Origin: Methanoregulaceae archaeon
GTDB taxonomy: Archaea > Halobacteriota > Methanomicrobia > Methanomicrobiales > Methanospirillaceae
Assembly (NCBI GenBank): GCA_028679325.1
Contig: JAJRBS010000149.1
Span: forward strand, 1-15,508
DNA: 15,508 bases
Direction: 5' to 3'
Under the pieces are notes generated by a model. It made no database searches and was not told the DNA's origin. It was given only the letters and a program-made list of their open reading frames with translations. This document shows, one piece after another, positions 1-6,177 of this stretch. The position numbers and the translations under genes were made by a program. Each line of letters starts with the position of its first letter. The first letter of the stretch is position 1.

Positions 1-128
1 GTCGTTCCTGTTGCTGCGGATAATGCATCTGCATATCCGGGAAGGTCTCCAAGACTCGATGCTGCTGCTCCGATCGTTGTGATCATTATCAGGCAGAACG
101 CTACCGTGATCAGTGTCTTTCGTTTCAT
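1..128 (-). CDS. Secreted or surface protein, 5' end only (partial)
   Basis: Reading leftward from an ATG at 128 there are 42 open codons running off the window edge. The protein begins MKRKTLITVAFCLIMITTIG, then AAASS: a basic n-region, a hydrophobic core of about 16 residues and an Ala-rich cleavage region near residue 23. This is a Sec-type signal peptide, so the product is probably exported or anchored outside the membrane. A GGAGATC ribosome binding site lies 5 nt upstream of the ATG, supporting the start. After the signal the visible chain is Ala/Gly/Ser/Thr-rich, which is uninformative. No family can be named. It is transcribed away from the ribosomal-protein operon. Confidence 0.7.
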   Translation of the reverse strand, partial: MKRKTLITVAFCLIMITTIGAAASSLGDLPGYADALSAATGT

Positions 129-162
129 GGTTGATCTCCTGTCTCGGCATACCTGAGAGGGA

Positions 163-175
163 GCGAGGCCCTCGC
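163..175. repeat. GC-rich palindrome in leader of the secreted-protein gene
   Basis: GCGAGG and CCTCGC are perfect 6-bp arms around a single C. The element lies 35 bp upstream of the minus-strand ATG at 128, between that ATG and the candidate TATA elements, so it would fall in the 5' leader or at the transcription start. It could be a leader hairpin or an operator. Confidence 0.4.
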
Positions 176-197
176 TTAACGAAACCGAAACAAGCTT

Positions 198-220
198 CTA
201 TACGATCGAGAGTAATAAAG
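198..220 (-). promoter_or_regulatory. Candidate TATA element(s) for the secreted-protein gene
   Basis: On the minus strand CTTTATTAC (212-220) and GTATAG (198-203) resemble archaeal box A. A start 25-27 bp downstream would give a leader of about 45-65 nt carrying the palindrome at 163-175. Which element is used cannot be told from sequence alone. Confidence 0.3.
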
Positions 221-470
221 TTGCTGTGACGCACGATTGTTGCACTTTACGATGGCTAGAACCGCACGCTTCGCCAGTATCGCCCTTGAAAAAACACCAT
301 AGACTGCATCCCGTGGATTTTCTCATCACCGATGGTACACAGAAACCCCGGAGCTAAATGGACGTCTCGTAATAACGATAGAAAGTTCCGTGACACACTA
401 TCCTGTTTTTATACCGATAAACGAAATAGACAGATACCTTTTCAGGAAAGGATTCCCGAGGAGATTATCT

Positions 471-484
471 GATTGTTGGCAATC
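471..484. repeat. Inverted repeat just upstream of the rpl44e TATA box
   Basis: GATTG-ttgg-CAATC is a perfect 5-bp inverted repeat ending 8 bp before the TATA-like element at 493-500. Its place next to box A/BRE suits a transcription factor operator. The arms are short, so chance is possible. Confidence 0.3.
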
Positions 485-492
485 CCACAGTC

Positions 493-500
493 TTAAATAT
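493..500 (+). promoter_or_regulatory. Probable TATA box of the rpl44e translation operon
   Basis: TTAAATAT is the best archaeal box A match upstream of the operon. A start about 25 bp downstream (near 520-525) gives a leader of about 30 nt, which contains a TGAGG ribosome binding site 8 nt before the ATG at 556. Confidence 0.5.
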
Positions 501-502
501 CA

Positions 503-537
503 ACCCGGGCAAATAATACTGATATTCGATACCGGGT
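503..537. repeat. Inverted repeat between the TATA box and rpl44e
   Basis: ACCCGG (503-508) and CCGGGT (532-537) are perfect arms 23 bp apart, with a weaker inner AATA/TATT pair. The arms bracket the predicted transcription start, so this could be an operator or, if transcription starts earlier, a leader hairpin in front of the ribosome binding site. Confidence 0.35.
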
Positions 538-555
538 AGTCCTGAGGAAAATATC

Positions 556-834
556 ATGAAAATGCCAGTAAAATTCAAGGCCTATTGTCCATTCTGCCGG
601 AATCACCAGACCCACGAGGTGGAGAAGGTCAAGAAGAGCAAGACCACCGGCCTCCACTGGATCGATCGCCAGAAAGCGCGGAGGAGCACAGTCGGAAACA
701 TGGGGAAGTTCTCCAAGGTTCCCGGAGGGGACAAGCCGACCAAGAAGATCAACGTCCGGTACCGGTGCAAGACCTGCGGAAAGGCACACCTGCGCCGGGG
801 TTTCCGGACCGGGAAGTTTGAGCTGACGGAGTGA
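556..834 (+). CDS. rpl44e: Large ribosomal subunit protein eL42 (L44e)
   Basis: A 92-residue zinc-ribbon protein of the archaeal/eukaryotic 50S/60S subunit that sits near the E site. It begins MKMPVKFKAYCPFC and carries two CxxC pairs (C11/C14 and C71/C74, the latter in RCKTCGKAH), both intact and as expected for the family. Length is normal. The ATG at 556 is preceded by TGAGG with 8 nt spacing; a second in-frame ATG at 562 is less likely because archaeal relatives also start MKMP. It is the first gene of the translation operon, and its TGA (832-834) lies within the ribosome binding region of rps27e. Confidence 0.96.
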   Translation: MKMPVKFKAYCPFCRNHQTHEVEKVKKSKTTGLHWIDRQKARRSTVGNMGKFSKVPGGDKPTKKINVRYRCKTCGKAHLRRGFRTGKFELTE

Positions 835-839
835 TCAAG

Positions 840-1028
840 ATGGTACGACAGTCACGGCAGAATCGGAGCAGGTTTGTCAAGGTGAAGTGCCCCGATTGCG
901 AGAATGAACAGGTTGTGTTCGAGAAGGCCAGCAGCGTGGTCAGCTGCGTCGTCTGCAGCAAGGTGCTTGCCACACCCACGGGGGGCAAGGCCACCCTGCA
1001 GACCGACGTCATCGAGACCTTCGAGTAA
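840..1028 (+). CDS. rps27e: Small ribosomal subunit protein eS27 (S27e)
   Basis: A 62-residue zinc-ribbon protein of the archaeal 30S subunit. The two CxxC knuckles are C17/C20 (KCPDC) and C36/C39 (CVVC), followed by the family's TGGKA segment. I chose the ATG at 840 because relatives begin MVR and a GGAGTGAT ribosome binding site lies just upstream. A GTG at 831 in the same frame would add three residues and overlap the rpl44e stop, and is less likely. rpl44e and rps27e are neighbours in many Euryarchaeota, so the two subunit proteins are co-transcribed here. Confidence 0.95.
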   Translation: MVRQSRQNRSRFVKVKCPDCENEQVVFEKASSVVSCVVCSKVLATPTGGKATLQTDVIETFE

Positions 1029-1033
1029 CAGAC

Positions 1034-1822
1034 ATGGAAGAGAGATCGTGGCCTGAGAACGGCGAACTGGTGGTCTGCACGGTCAAGGACATCAAGGACT
1101 TTGCCGCCTTCGTAACCCTCGACGAATACGAGGGCCGTGAAGGCCTGATCCCCATATCGGAGATCGCGACCGGGTGGATCAAGTACATCCGCGATCATAT
1201 CCGCGAAGGCCAGAAAGTGGTCTGCAAGGTTCTCCACGTCGACAAGAACCGCGGTCACATCGATCTTTCGTTGAAAGACGTCAACGACCACCAGCGGCGC
1301 GAAAAGATCCGGGAGTGGAAGAACGAGTCCAAGGCCCGGAAGTGGATCGGGTTTGCGGCCGAGGCCTCCGGAGAGAAGCCGGAAGTCATCGAGGCCGCCG
1401 TATATACGATCTACGGGGACCTCTATTCGGTGTTCGAGGACATCGTTGTTAACGGCGACGTTGTGCTGAAGAAGACCGGGCTTTCGCAGAAGGTCATGGC
1501 AGCTCTCGGAACCGTGGCCCGCGAGAATGTCAAGGTTCCCCGGGTGACGGTGGCCGGGAACCTGATCCTCACCTCCACCAAGCCCGACGGTGTGAACATC
1601 ATCAGGAGGGCACTCCGGAGCGCCGAGCCGAAGATCCCCGAGGCCGATATCGAGCTCACGTATCTCGGCGCACCCACCTACCGGATCAAGGTCACGGCCC
1701 CGGACTATAAGAAGGCCGAGAAGGCTCTCGAGAAGGCGGCGGCCGCGGCCATCGGCGTACTCGAGCGGTCTGGCGGCGAAGGAAAACTGGTCAAGAAGCC
1801 GAAGTCCGGAAAGGCCGCATGA
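1034..1822 (+). CDS. eif2a: Translation initiation factor aIF2, alpha subunit
   Basis: A 262-residue subunit of the aIF2 heterotrimer, which delivers initiator Met-tRNA to the small ribosomal subunit. An N-terminal S1/OB domain (about 10-85, with the EGREGLIPISEIATGW segment and the GHIDLSLKDV end) is followed by a helical domain (about 90-170) and a C-terminal alpha-beta domain (about 175-245) that contacts the gamma subunit. Length is typical. The eukaryotic Ser51 phosphorylation position aligns to Ala45 (ISEIA), so eIF2alpha-kinase control at that site is not expected. The ATG at 1034 follows the rps27e stop by 5 nt, and the gene overlaps nop10 by an ATGA junction (1819-1822). Confidence 0.96.
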   Translation: MEERSWPENGELVVCTVKDIKDFAAFVTLDEYEGREGLIPISEIATGWIKYIRDHIREGQKVVCKVLHVDKNRGHIDLSLKDVNDHQRREKIREWKNESKARKWIGFAAEASGEKPEVIEAAVYTIYGDLYSVFEDIVVNGDVVLKKTGLSQKVMAALGTVARENVKVPRVTVAGNLILTSTKPDGVNIIRRALRSAEPKIPEADIELTYLGAPTYRIKVTAPDYKKAEKALEKAAAAAIGVLERSGGEGKLVKKPKSGKAA

Positions 1823-1980
1823 CCCGGCTTATCAGGAAATGTCCTGACGATCTCATCTATACCCTCCGGGAATTGTGCCCGGTCTGCGGCACGCCCACCG
1901 TGACCCCCCACCCTGCCCCCTATTCTCCGGAAGACAGGTATGGAGAGTACCGGAGGAAGGCCCGGGAATGGACGAAATAA
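1819..1980 (+). CDS. nop10: H/ACA snoRNP protein Nop10
   Basis: A 53-residue open frame beginning MTRLIRKCPDDLIYTL. Nop10 is a small subunit of archaeal H/ACA RNPs; it binds the Cbf5 pseudouridine synthase and helps guide-directed pseudouridylation of rRNA. The YTL segment, CPVCG (C20/C23), TVTPHPAPYSPEDRYGEYRR and the basic tail match the family, as does its place after aIF2alpha. The first zinc knuckle is incomplete: C8 is present, but the residue where many archaeal homologues have the second Cys (KCPKC) is D11. The start overlaps the aIF2alpha stop as ATGA, with GGAAAGG upstream. Its 3' end overlaps the next gene by 13 bp. Confidence 0.92.
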   Translation: MTRLIRKCPDDLIYTLRELCPVCGTPTVTPHPAPYSPEDRYGEYRRKAREWTK

Positions 1981-2723
1981 CCATCCGTTTTTTTGGAAAG
2001 GAGCCCGGCCGGGACCTCCAGGCACCGGTGCTGATCGAAGGTCTTCCCGGGGTCGGCCACGTGGGCAAACTTGTGGCCGAGCATATGATCCGCGAGCTCG
2101 GGGCAGAGAAGGTGGCCGAGATCGAGTCCATCTACTTCCCGCCCCAGGTCATCATCGACGAGGACGGGACCGTCCGGCTGGCAAACAACGAGATCTACTA
2201 CCATGATGGCGGGGACAGGCAGTTCCTCTTCCTGGTCGGGGACTACCAGGCAACCTCGGCAGAAGGGCACTACCTCCTTGCCGATGCCTACCTGGACGTA
2301 GCAACGGCGTGCGGAGTCACCCGGGTCTACACCCTTGGCGGTTACGGTGTCGGACGGCTGGTCGAAGAGCCCCGGGTCCTCGGGGCGGTCAACCGTCCAG
2401 ACTTAAAAATCGAAGCCGAATCGGCGGGGGCCATCGTGAGCCGCGATGAACCGGGGGGAGGCATTATCGGTGCCGCCGGGCTGCTGTTGGGGATGGGCCT
2501 CTCCCGGGGTGTGGAAGGGATCTGCCTGATGGGAGAGACCTCCGGATACCTCGTCGACCCGAAGAGCGCCGCAAGCCTGCTCCGGGTCTTAAACACTCTC
2601 CTCAACCTCTCGATCGATCCCTCCCTGCTCGAACAGCGTGCCGAGGAGATGGAGCACATGCTCCAGAAACTGGTGGACACGGAAAGGGTCTCACAGGATG
2701 AAGAGCTCCGCTATTTTGTCTGA
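1968..2723 (+). CDS. PAC2-family proteasome assembly chaperone homologue
   Basis: A 251-residue PAC2-fold protein, related to archaeal PbaB and eukaryotic PAC2 proteasome-assembly chaperones. Supporting segments are VLIEGLPGVGHVGKLVAEHM (about 21-40), YFPPQVIIDEDG, the FLVGDYQ strand, the YTLGGYGVG turn and the late GLLLGM and GETSGY segments. PAC2 genes commonly follow nop10 in Euryarchaeota, which supports the call. Whether this copy acts on the proteasome is inference. The ATG at 1968 gives MDEITIRFF and lies inside the end of nop10 (13-bp overlap), with GGAGGAAGG upstream; longer in-frame starts would run much further back through nop10. The C-terminal 35 residues look helical. Confidence 0.85.
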   Translation: MDEITIRFFGKEPGRDLQAPVLIEGLPGVGHVGKLVAEHMIRELGAEKVAEIESIYFPPQVIIDEDGTVRLANNEIYYHDGGDRQFLFLVGDYQATSAEGHYLLADAYLDVATACGVTRVYTLGGYGVGRLVEEPRVLGAVNRPDLKIEAESAGAIVSRDEPGGGIIGAAGLLLGMGLSRGVEGICLMGETSGYLVDPKSAASLLRVLNTLLNLSIDPSLLEQRAEEMEHMLQKLVDTERVSQDEELRYFV

Positions 2724-3855
2724 AGACACCCTTTTTGCTGACCTGCACATCCATTCCTGCTTCTCCATCGCGACATCAAGGGATATGCTCCCTCGAAATA
2801 TCCTCGAGGGTTGCCGGAGAAAGGGGATCAGGGTCGTCGGGAGCGGGGACGCTTTCTCTTCCCGGTGGCGGGAGATGTGGGAGGCGGAGGACGGGCAGGA
2901 TGCCCTCGTGGTCCCGACCGCCGAGGTCGAGGACCGGGACCGGGTCCATCACCTGATCCTGCTCGAGTCCTTCGATGCCTTCCGGGACCTGTCCGGCCTG
3001 CTCTCACCGTCAGCAGGCAACCTCGAAGAGACCGGGAGGCCGCACCTCCGGCTGGGAGGAGAGGAGATCGCCCGGGCGGTGCATGCCTGCGACGGCCTGA
3101 TCGGGCCCGCCCACGCATTTACACCCTGGACCTCGCTCTATGCCTCGTTCGATTCCCCGCAGGAGTGCTACGGGGATGAGCCGATCGACTTCCTCGAGCT
3201 CGGCCTCTCGGCCGACAGCAGTTACGGTGCAGGGATCCCGGAGCTCGCCGGCATCCCCTTCCTCTCCTGCTCGGATGCCCACAGCCCGGACCCGGTCAGG
3301 CTCGGGAGGGAGTTTACCGGGATCCGGTCCGTAAGGCTGACTGCGGAAGGAGTCATCGATGCCGTCCGGCGCGGGAAAATCGCCCTGAACGCGGGTTTCT
3401 TCCCTGAGGAAGGGAAGTACAACCGCACGGCCTGCTGCCGGTGCTTCAGGCAGTTCTCCTGGGAAGAGGCTGAGGGTCTCGGCTGGCGCTGCCCGGACGA
3501 CATGGGCCGGATCAAGAAAGGAGTCGCCGACCGGGCGGCCAGGCTCTCGTCCGGTCCTCCGGGAGAACGCCCTCCCTACCTCCACCTCATCCCCCTCGGA
3601 GAGATCATCCGCACCGCACGCGGGGCCTCGTCGCCGGGGACAAAAGGCTGCCGGTTACTCTACGACCGGTTCATTGATCTCTTCGGAAACGAGATCCGGG
3701 TCCTCATCGATGTCCCTGTCGATGAACTGGCAGAACTGGACCCGGCGGTGGCAGCCGGGGTCTCCTGCTTCCGCTCTGCACGGGTCCGGCTCATCCCGGG
3801 GGGAGGGGGGAAGTACGGCTCATTCTCCTTTCAGGGGCCGGAAAAACAGCCCTGA
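2698..3855 (+). CDS. Endonuclease Q-family PHP-domain nuclease
   Basis: A 385-residue protein of the archaeal PHP family that includes endonuclease Q, which nicks DNA 5' of deaminated bases and abasic sites. Older annotations call this family UvrD-like or TIGR00375. PHP metal motifs are visible: DLHIHS (H17, H19), GSGDAF (D51), TAEVE (E76), GPAH (H139) and SDAH (D193, H195). A zinc-binding insert follows (C246, C249, C265), but the expected fourth Cys is D268 (RCPDDMG). The IKKGV segment and a helical C-terminus complete the family layout. The start at 2698 overlaps the PAC2 gene by 26 bp and places the first HxH at the usual distance. Its presence in a translation operon suggests co-transcription rather than damage induction. 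Confidence 0.78.
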   Translation: MKSSAILSEDTLFADLHIHSCFSIATSRDMLPRNILEGCRRKGIRVVGSGDAFSSRWREMWEAEDGQDALVVPTAEVEDRDRVHHLILLESFDAFRDLSGLLSPSAGNLEETGRPHLRLGGEEIARAVHACDGLIGPAHAFTPWTSLYASFDSPQECYGDEPIDFLELGLSADSSYGAGIPELAGIPFLSCSDAHSPDPVRLGREFTGIRSVRLTAEGVIDAVRRGKIALNAGFFPEEGKYNRTACCRCFRQFSWEEAEGLGWRCPDDMGRIKKGVADRAARLSSGPPGERPPYLHLIPLGEIIRTARGASSPGTKGCRLLYDRFIDLFGNEIRVLIDVPVDELAELDPAVAAGVSCFRSARVRLIPGGGGKYGSFSFQGPEKQP

Positions 3856-3903
3856 TGGCATTAGTTTCGAAATCCGGCCGAATTCCCGCAATTTCCCTGA
3901 AGA

Positions 3904-3913
3904 AAAGATTATG
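3904..3913 (+). promoter_or_regulatory. Candidate TATA box for the ferredoxin gene
   Basis: AAGATTATGG in the 83-bp gap after the EndoQ gene sits about 27 bp before the ATG at 3939. Its position fits a leaderless transcript, and there is no good ribosome binding site before that ATG. The match is weak. Confidence 0.3.
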
Positions 3914-3938
3914 GGTGCTCCCGGCCAATACCCTAGGG

Positions 3939-4115
3939 ATGTTACTGATCCATCGCGATATCTGCGGGTACTGCGGATGCTGCGTCTCTGTCTGTCCCGA
4001 GGGGTCACTTGAACTGATCGATGCCTACCTCGAGTCAGATGACCGGTGTACCGGATGCGGTCTCTGTGCCAAGGTCTGCCCGGTCGGAGCCCTGGAGGTG
4101 AGGGATGAAGGATAA
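3939..4115 (+). CDS. 2x[4Fe-4S] ferredoxin, probable partner of geranylgeranyl reductase
   Basis: A 58-residue bacterial-type ferredoxin with two complete CxxCxxCxxxCP cluster motifs: C9, C12, C15, C19 and C37, C40, C43, C47. C14 is an additional cysteine. I chose the ATG at 3939 (MLLIHRDICGYCG) because an upstream in-frame start would add 28 residues unlike any ferredoxin. It overlaps the next gene, geranylgeranyl reductase, by 11 bp. In Methanosarcina acetivorans an adjacent ferredoxin is known to be needed for full reduction of archaeal lipids by this reductase, so the likely role is electron delivery for isoprenoid-chain saturation. Confidence 0.88.
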   Translation: MLLIHRDICGYCGCCVSVCPEGSLELIDAYLESDDRCTGCGLCAKVCPVGALEVRDEG

Positions 4116-5301
4116 CTACGACTTCCTGGTGATCGGCGGAGGTCCGGGAGGGGCGATAGCAGCGCGGACTGCAGCGTCGGAAGGTTACTCGGTCCTGCTC
4201 GTGGAGAAGCGCCCGGCTATCGGAGCACCGGTCAGATGCGCAGAAGGTATCGGCAAAGAGGCCCTGGCCGAGTTCATCAAGCCCGATGAGCGCTGGATAT
4301 CGGCCGAGATCAAGCGGGCGGAACTGGTGGCCCCGGACGGGGTCTCCATGATCGTCGGGTCGGAGATGGCCGGGAGCAAAGTGGGCTACATCCTTGACCG
4401 GAAAGTCTTTGATCGGGAGCTGGTCTGGCAGGCGGCGGAGGCCGGTGCCGAGGTGATGGTCAAGACCCGGGCTACTGGACCTGTCATGGCCGATGGAAAG
4501 GTGAAGGGTGCGGTTGTCGACTTCTGCGGTAAAAGGATGAAAGTGCACGCCGACATCACCATCGCTGCCGATGGCGTGGAATCGAAGTTTTCCCGCTGGT
4601 GCGGCATCGATACCGCCGTCCCGGTCCGGGAGATCATGTCCTCGGCCCAGTACCTCATGACCGACATCGACATCGATCCGGCCACAACCGTCTTTTACCT
4701 TGGGAACAAGGTCGCCCCCGAGGGCTACCTCTGGGTCTTTCCCAAAGGCGAGCGGACAGCCAATGTTGGCGTCGGTATCTCCGGGAAGAAGAGCGGTCCC
4801 GGTCACCGGGCCAAGGACTACCTCGGGCGTTTCATTGCCGAAAAATTCCCGGACGGAAAGACCATCGAGTGTGTCGTGGGCGGGGTATCGGTCTGCCGGC
4901 CCCTGGAAAAGACCGTTGCTGACGGCCTGATGATCGTCGGCGATGCGGCCCGCGTGGTGGACCCCATGACCGGGGGCGGCATCTACAACGCGATGTTCAC
5001 CGGGAAGCTGGCCGTCGAGGTCGGGGTCAAAGCCCTGTCGGCAGGCGATCTCAGCCGCGAATCGCTCATGCCCTATGACCAGGGCTGGAGGGCCTCTCCT
5101 GTGGGAAAGACGATCGCCCGGAACTGGCACATCAAGGAGAAGTTCGTCACCATGTCCGATGCCAAGCTGAACACCATCATCCATTCGGCCCGTGCCATCG
5201 ATCTTGGGGACTTCTCGACCATCGCTTTGATCAAGGAGATCATGAAGCGAAACCCCCTGCTCCTTGCCGACCTGGCCGGCCTGATGTCCGCGATAAAATA
5301 A
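4105..5301 (+). CDS. Digeranylgeranylglycerophospholipid reductase (geranylgeranyl reductase family)
   Basis: A 398-residue FAD-dependent reductase that saturates the double bonds of geranylgeranyl chains in archaeal membrane lipids. The N-terminal Rossmann motif is FLVIGGGPGGAIAA (8-21), followed by the ribose-binding E34, the family's PVRCAEGIG segment (42-50) and, near residue 277, GDAARVVDPMTGGGIYNAM, the second FAD motif. Length is typical. The start at 4105 has a strong GGAGGTGA ribosome binding site and overlaps the ferredoxin gene by 11 bp, giving translational coupling. The enzyme probably works at the membrane surface with the upstream ferredoxin as electron donor. A homologue acting on other polyprenoid substrates cannot be excluded. 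Confidence 0.92.
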   Translation: MKDNYDFLVIGGGPGGAIAARTAASEGYSVLLVEKRPAIGAPVRCAEGIGKEALAEFIKPDERWISAEIKRAELVAPDGVSMIVGSEMAGSKVGYILDRKVFDRELVWQAAEAGAEVMVKTRATGPVMADGKVKGAVVDFCGKRMKVHADITIAADGVESKFSRWCGIDTAVPVREIMSSAQYLMTDIDIDPATTVFYLGNKVAPEGYLWVFPKGERTANVGVGISGKKSGPGHRAKDYLGRFIAEKFPDGKTIECVVGGVSVCRPLEKTVADGLMIVGDAARVVDPMTGGGIYNAMFTGKLAVEVGVKALSAGDLSRESLMPYDQGWRASPVGKTIARNWHIKEKFVTMSDAKLNTIIHSARAIDLGDFSTIALIKEIMKRNPLLLADLAGLMSAIK

Positions 5302-5302
5302 C

Positions 5303-5317
5303 ACCCCCCATTTTTTT
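5303..5317 (+). terminator. Oligo-T terminator after geranylgeranyl reductase
   Basis: A C-run followed by seven T residues (5311-5317) lies just past the stop codon. Oligo-T tracts are the standard archaeal intrinsic termination signal, and a new promoter-like element follows at 5338. Confidence 0.45.
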
Positions 5318-5337
5318 CCGGTTGCCCTGTCATGGTC

Positions 5338-5347
5338 TTTGAAATAG
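5338..5347 (+). promoter_or_regulatory. Candidate TATA box for rnhB
   Basis: TTTGAAATAG is centred about 30 bp before the ATG at 5373. No ribosome binding site precedes that ATG, so a leaderless transcript is likely. Confidence 0.35.
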
Positions 5348-5372
5348 CTTTGACATCGTACACTTTCCTGAA

Positions 5373-6020
5373 ATGTTCTGCGGGGTCGATGAGGCTGGCA
5401 AGGGTGCGGTGCTCGGACCCCTGGTAGTGGCCGCCGTTGCCTGCAGGAAGTTAAAAGATCTCGACCCTGTTCCGGTCCAGGACTCAAAGACCCTCTCTCC
5501 GGATGAGAGGGAGGAGCTCTACGCGATCATCACCGCCCGCTTCCCGTTCACCACACTCGTGATCGATGCCCGGGACATCGATATTCTCCGCCGTTGTGGG
5601 ACCATGAACCTGGTCATGGCCAGGGCCCATGCGGCTGCCATCAAAGCTCTCCGGCCAAAGAAGGCCTTTGTCGATGCCTGCGATGTCATCGCCCCCCGCT
5701 ACGGAAGAACGGTCTCGGCCTGCCTCGATTTCCCCTGCCGGGTGGTGGCAGAGCACCATGCCGATGAGAACCGGCCGGTGGTGTCGGCGGCAAGCATCGT
5801 AGCCAAGGTGACCCGGGACAGGCTGGTGCGGGAGCTCTGCCCCGAGTTCGGCGAGATCGGGAGCGGATACCCATCGGACCACCTGACTATCGGGTTCCTC
5901 GAGTCCTACATCCTGACCCACAAGCGTCCTCCGTCCTGTGCCCGGGCCTCGTGGCAGACGACCCGCGACCTGATCTACCGGGCCGAGCAGGCGGAGCTCG
6001 ATCAGTTCTTCAGCCTCTGA
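5373..6020 (+). CDS. rnhB: Ribonuclease HII
   Basis: A 215-residue type 2 RNase H that cleaves the RNA strand of RNA-DNA hybrids and removes single ribonucleotides from DNA. Active-site residues are visible: D6 and E7 in GVDEAGKGAVLGPLV, D101 (FVDAC) and D131 in the ADENRPVVSAASIVAKV block, plus the substrate-sensing tyrosine in GSGYPSD (Y166). DSKTLSPDERE (37-47) is also typical. DEAGKG rather than DEAGRG is the normal archaeal form. The start is fixed by MFCGVDEAGKG at the usual distance. The flanking promoter and terminator signals suggest the gene is transcribed alone. Confidence 0.96.
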   Translation: MFCGVDEAGKGAVLGPLVVAAVACRKLKDLDPVPVQDSKTLSPDEREELYAIITARFPFTTLVIDARDIDILRRCGTMNLVMARAHAAAIKALRPKKAFVDACDVIAPRYGRTVSACLDFPCRVVAEHHADENRPVVSAASIVAKVTRDRLVRELCPEFGEIGSGYPSDHLTIGFLESYILTHKRPPSCARASWQTTRDLIYRAEQAELDQFFSL

Positions 6021-6144
6021 CAGGACACCTGCTTGCCGGGCTCGTGGGCCGTTCCACGGCTCGGTCATGCTGCCGCCCGCCCGATGCCCTTTTCCCTGTT
6101 TCCGGCACAGAAACCTTTTATTCATCATCCTGTCCCGTCCATTC

Positions 6145-6153
6145 GGTTTATCA
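6145..6153 (+). promoter_or_regulatory. Candidate TATA box for the site-2 protease gene
   Basis: GGTTTATCA is centred about 29 bp before the ATG at 6178, fitting a leaderless start; there is no ribosome binding site. A second TATA-like CTTTTATTC near 6115-6123 would give a leader of about 30 nt. The rest of the 157-bp gap (6021-6144) shows nothing else. Confidence 0.35.
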
Positions 6154-6177
6154 CTCTTCCCTGCCCATAGCTCCTGA

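Larger units (their letters stand above)
129..555. other. Divergent intergenic region, 427 bp
   Basis: This AT-richer stretch separates the secreted-protein gene (minus) from rpl44e (plus). I see no convincing gene in it. It holds candidate minus-strand TATA elements near 198-203 and 212-220, a GC palindrome at 163-175, an isolated TATA-like TTTTTATA near 404-411, an inverted repeat at 471-484, the probable rpl44e TATA box at 493-500 and a second inverted repeat at 503-537. The stretch between about 225 and 400 shows nothing I can assign. A small RNA started by the 404-411 element is possible but unsupported. Confidence 0.6.

Noticed and set aside
332..472. 46-codon plus-strand open frame in the 129-555 gap
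   Set aside because: No ribosome binding site, codon use unlike its neighbours and no recognisable sequence; likely chance in AT-richer DNA.
5388..5405. DEAGKG instead of DEAGRG in RNase HII
   Set aside because: Lys at this place is common in archaeal RNase HII, so it is not an anomaly.
3820..5487. Open frame of 555 codons on the minus strand
   Set aside because: It is antisense to ferredoxin, geranylgeranyl reductase and the start of rnhB, has no recognisable domain and arises from GC-rich codon bias of the real genes.
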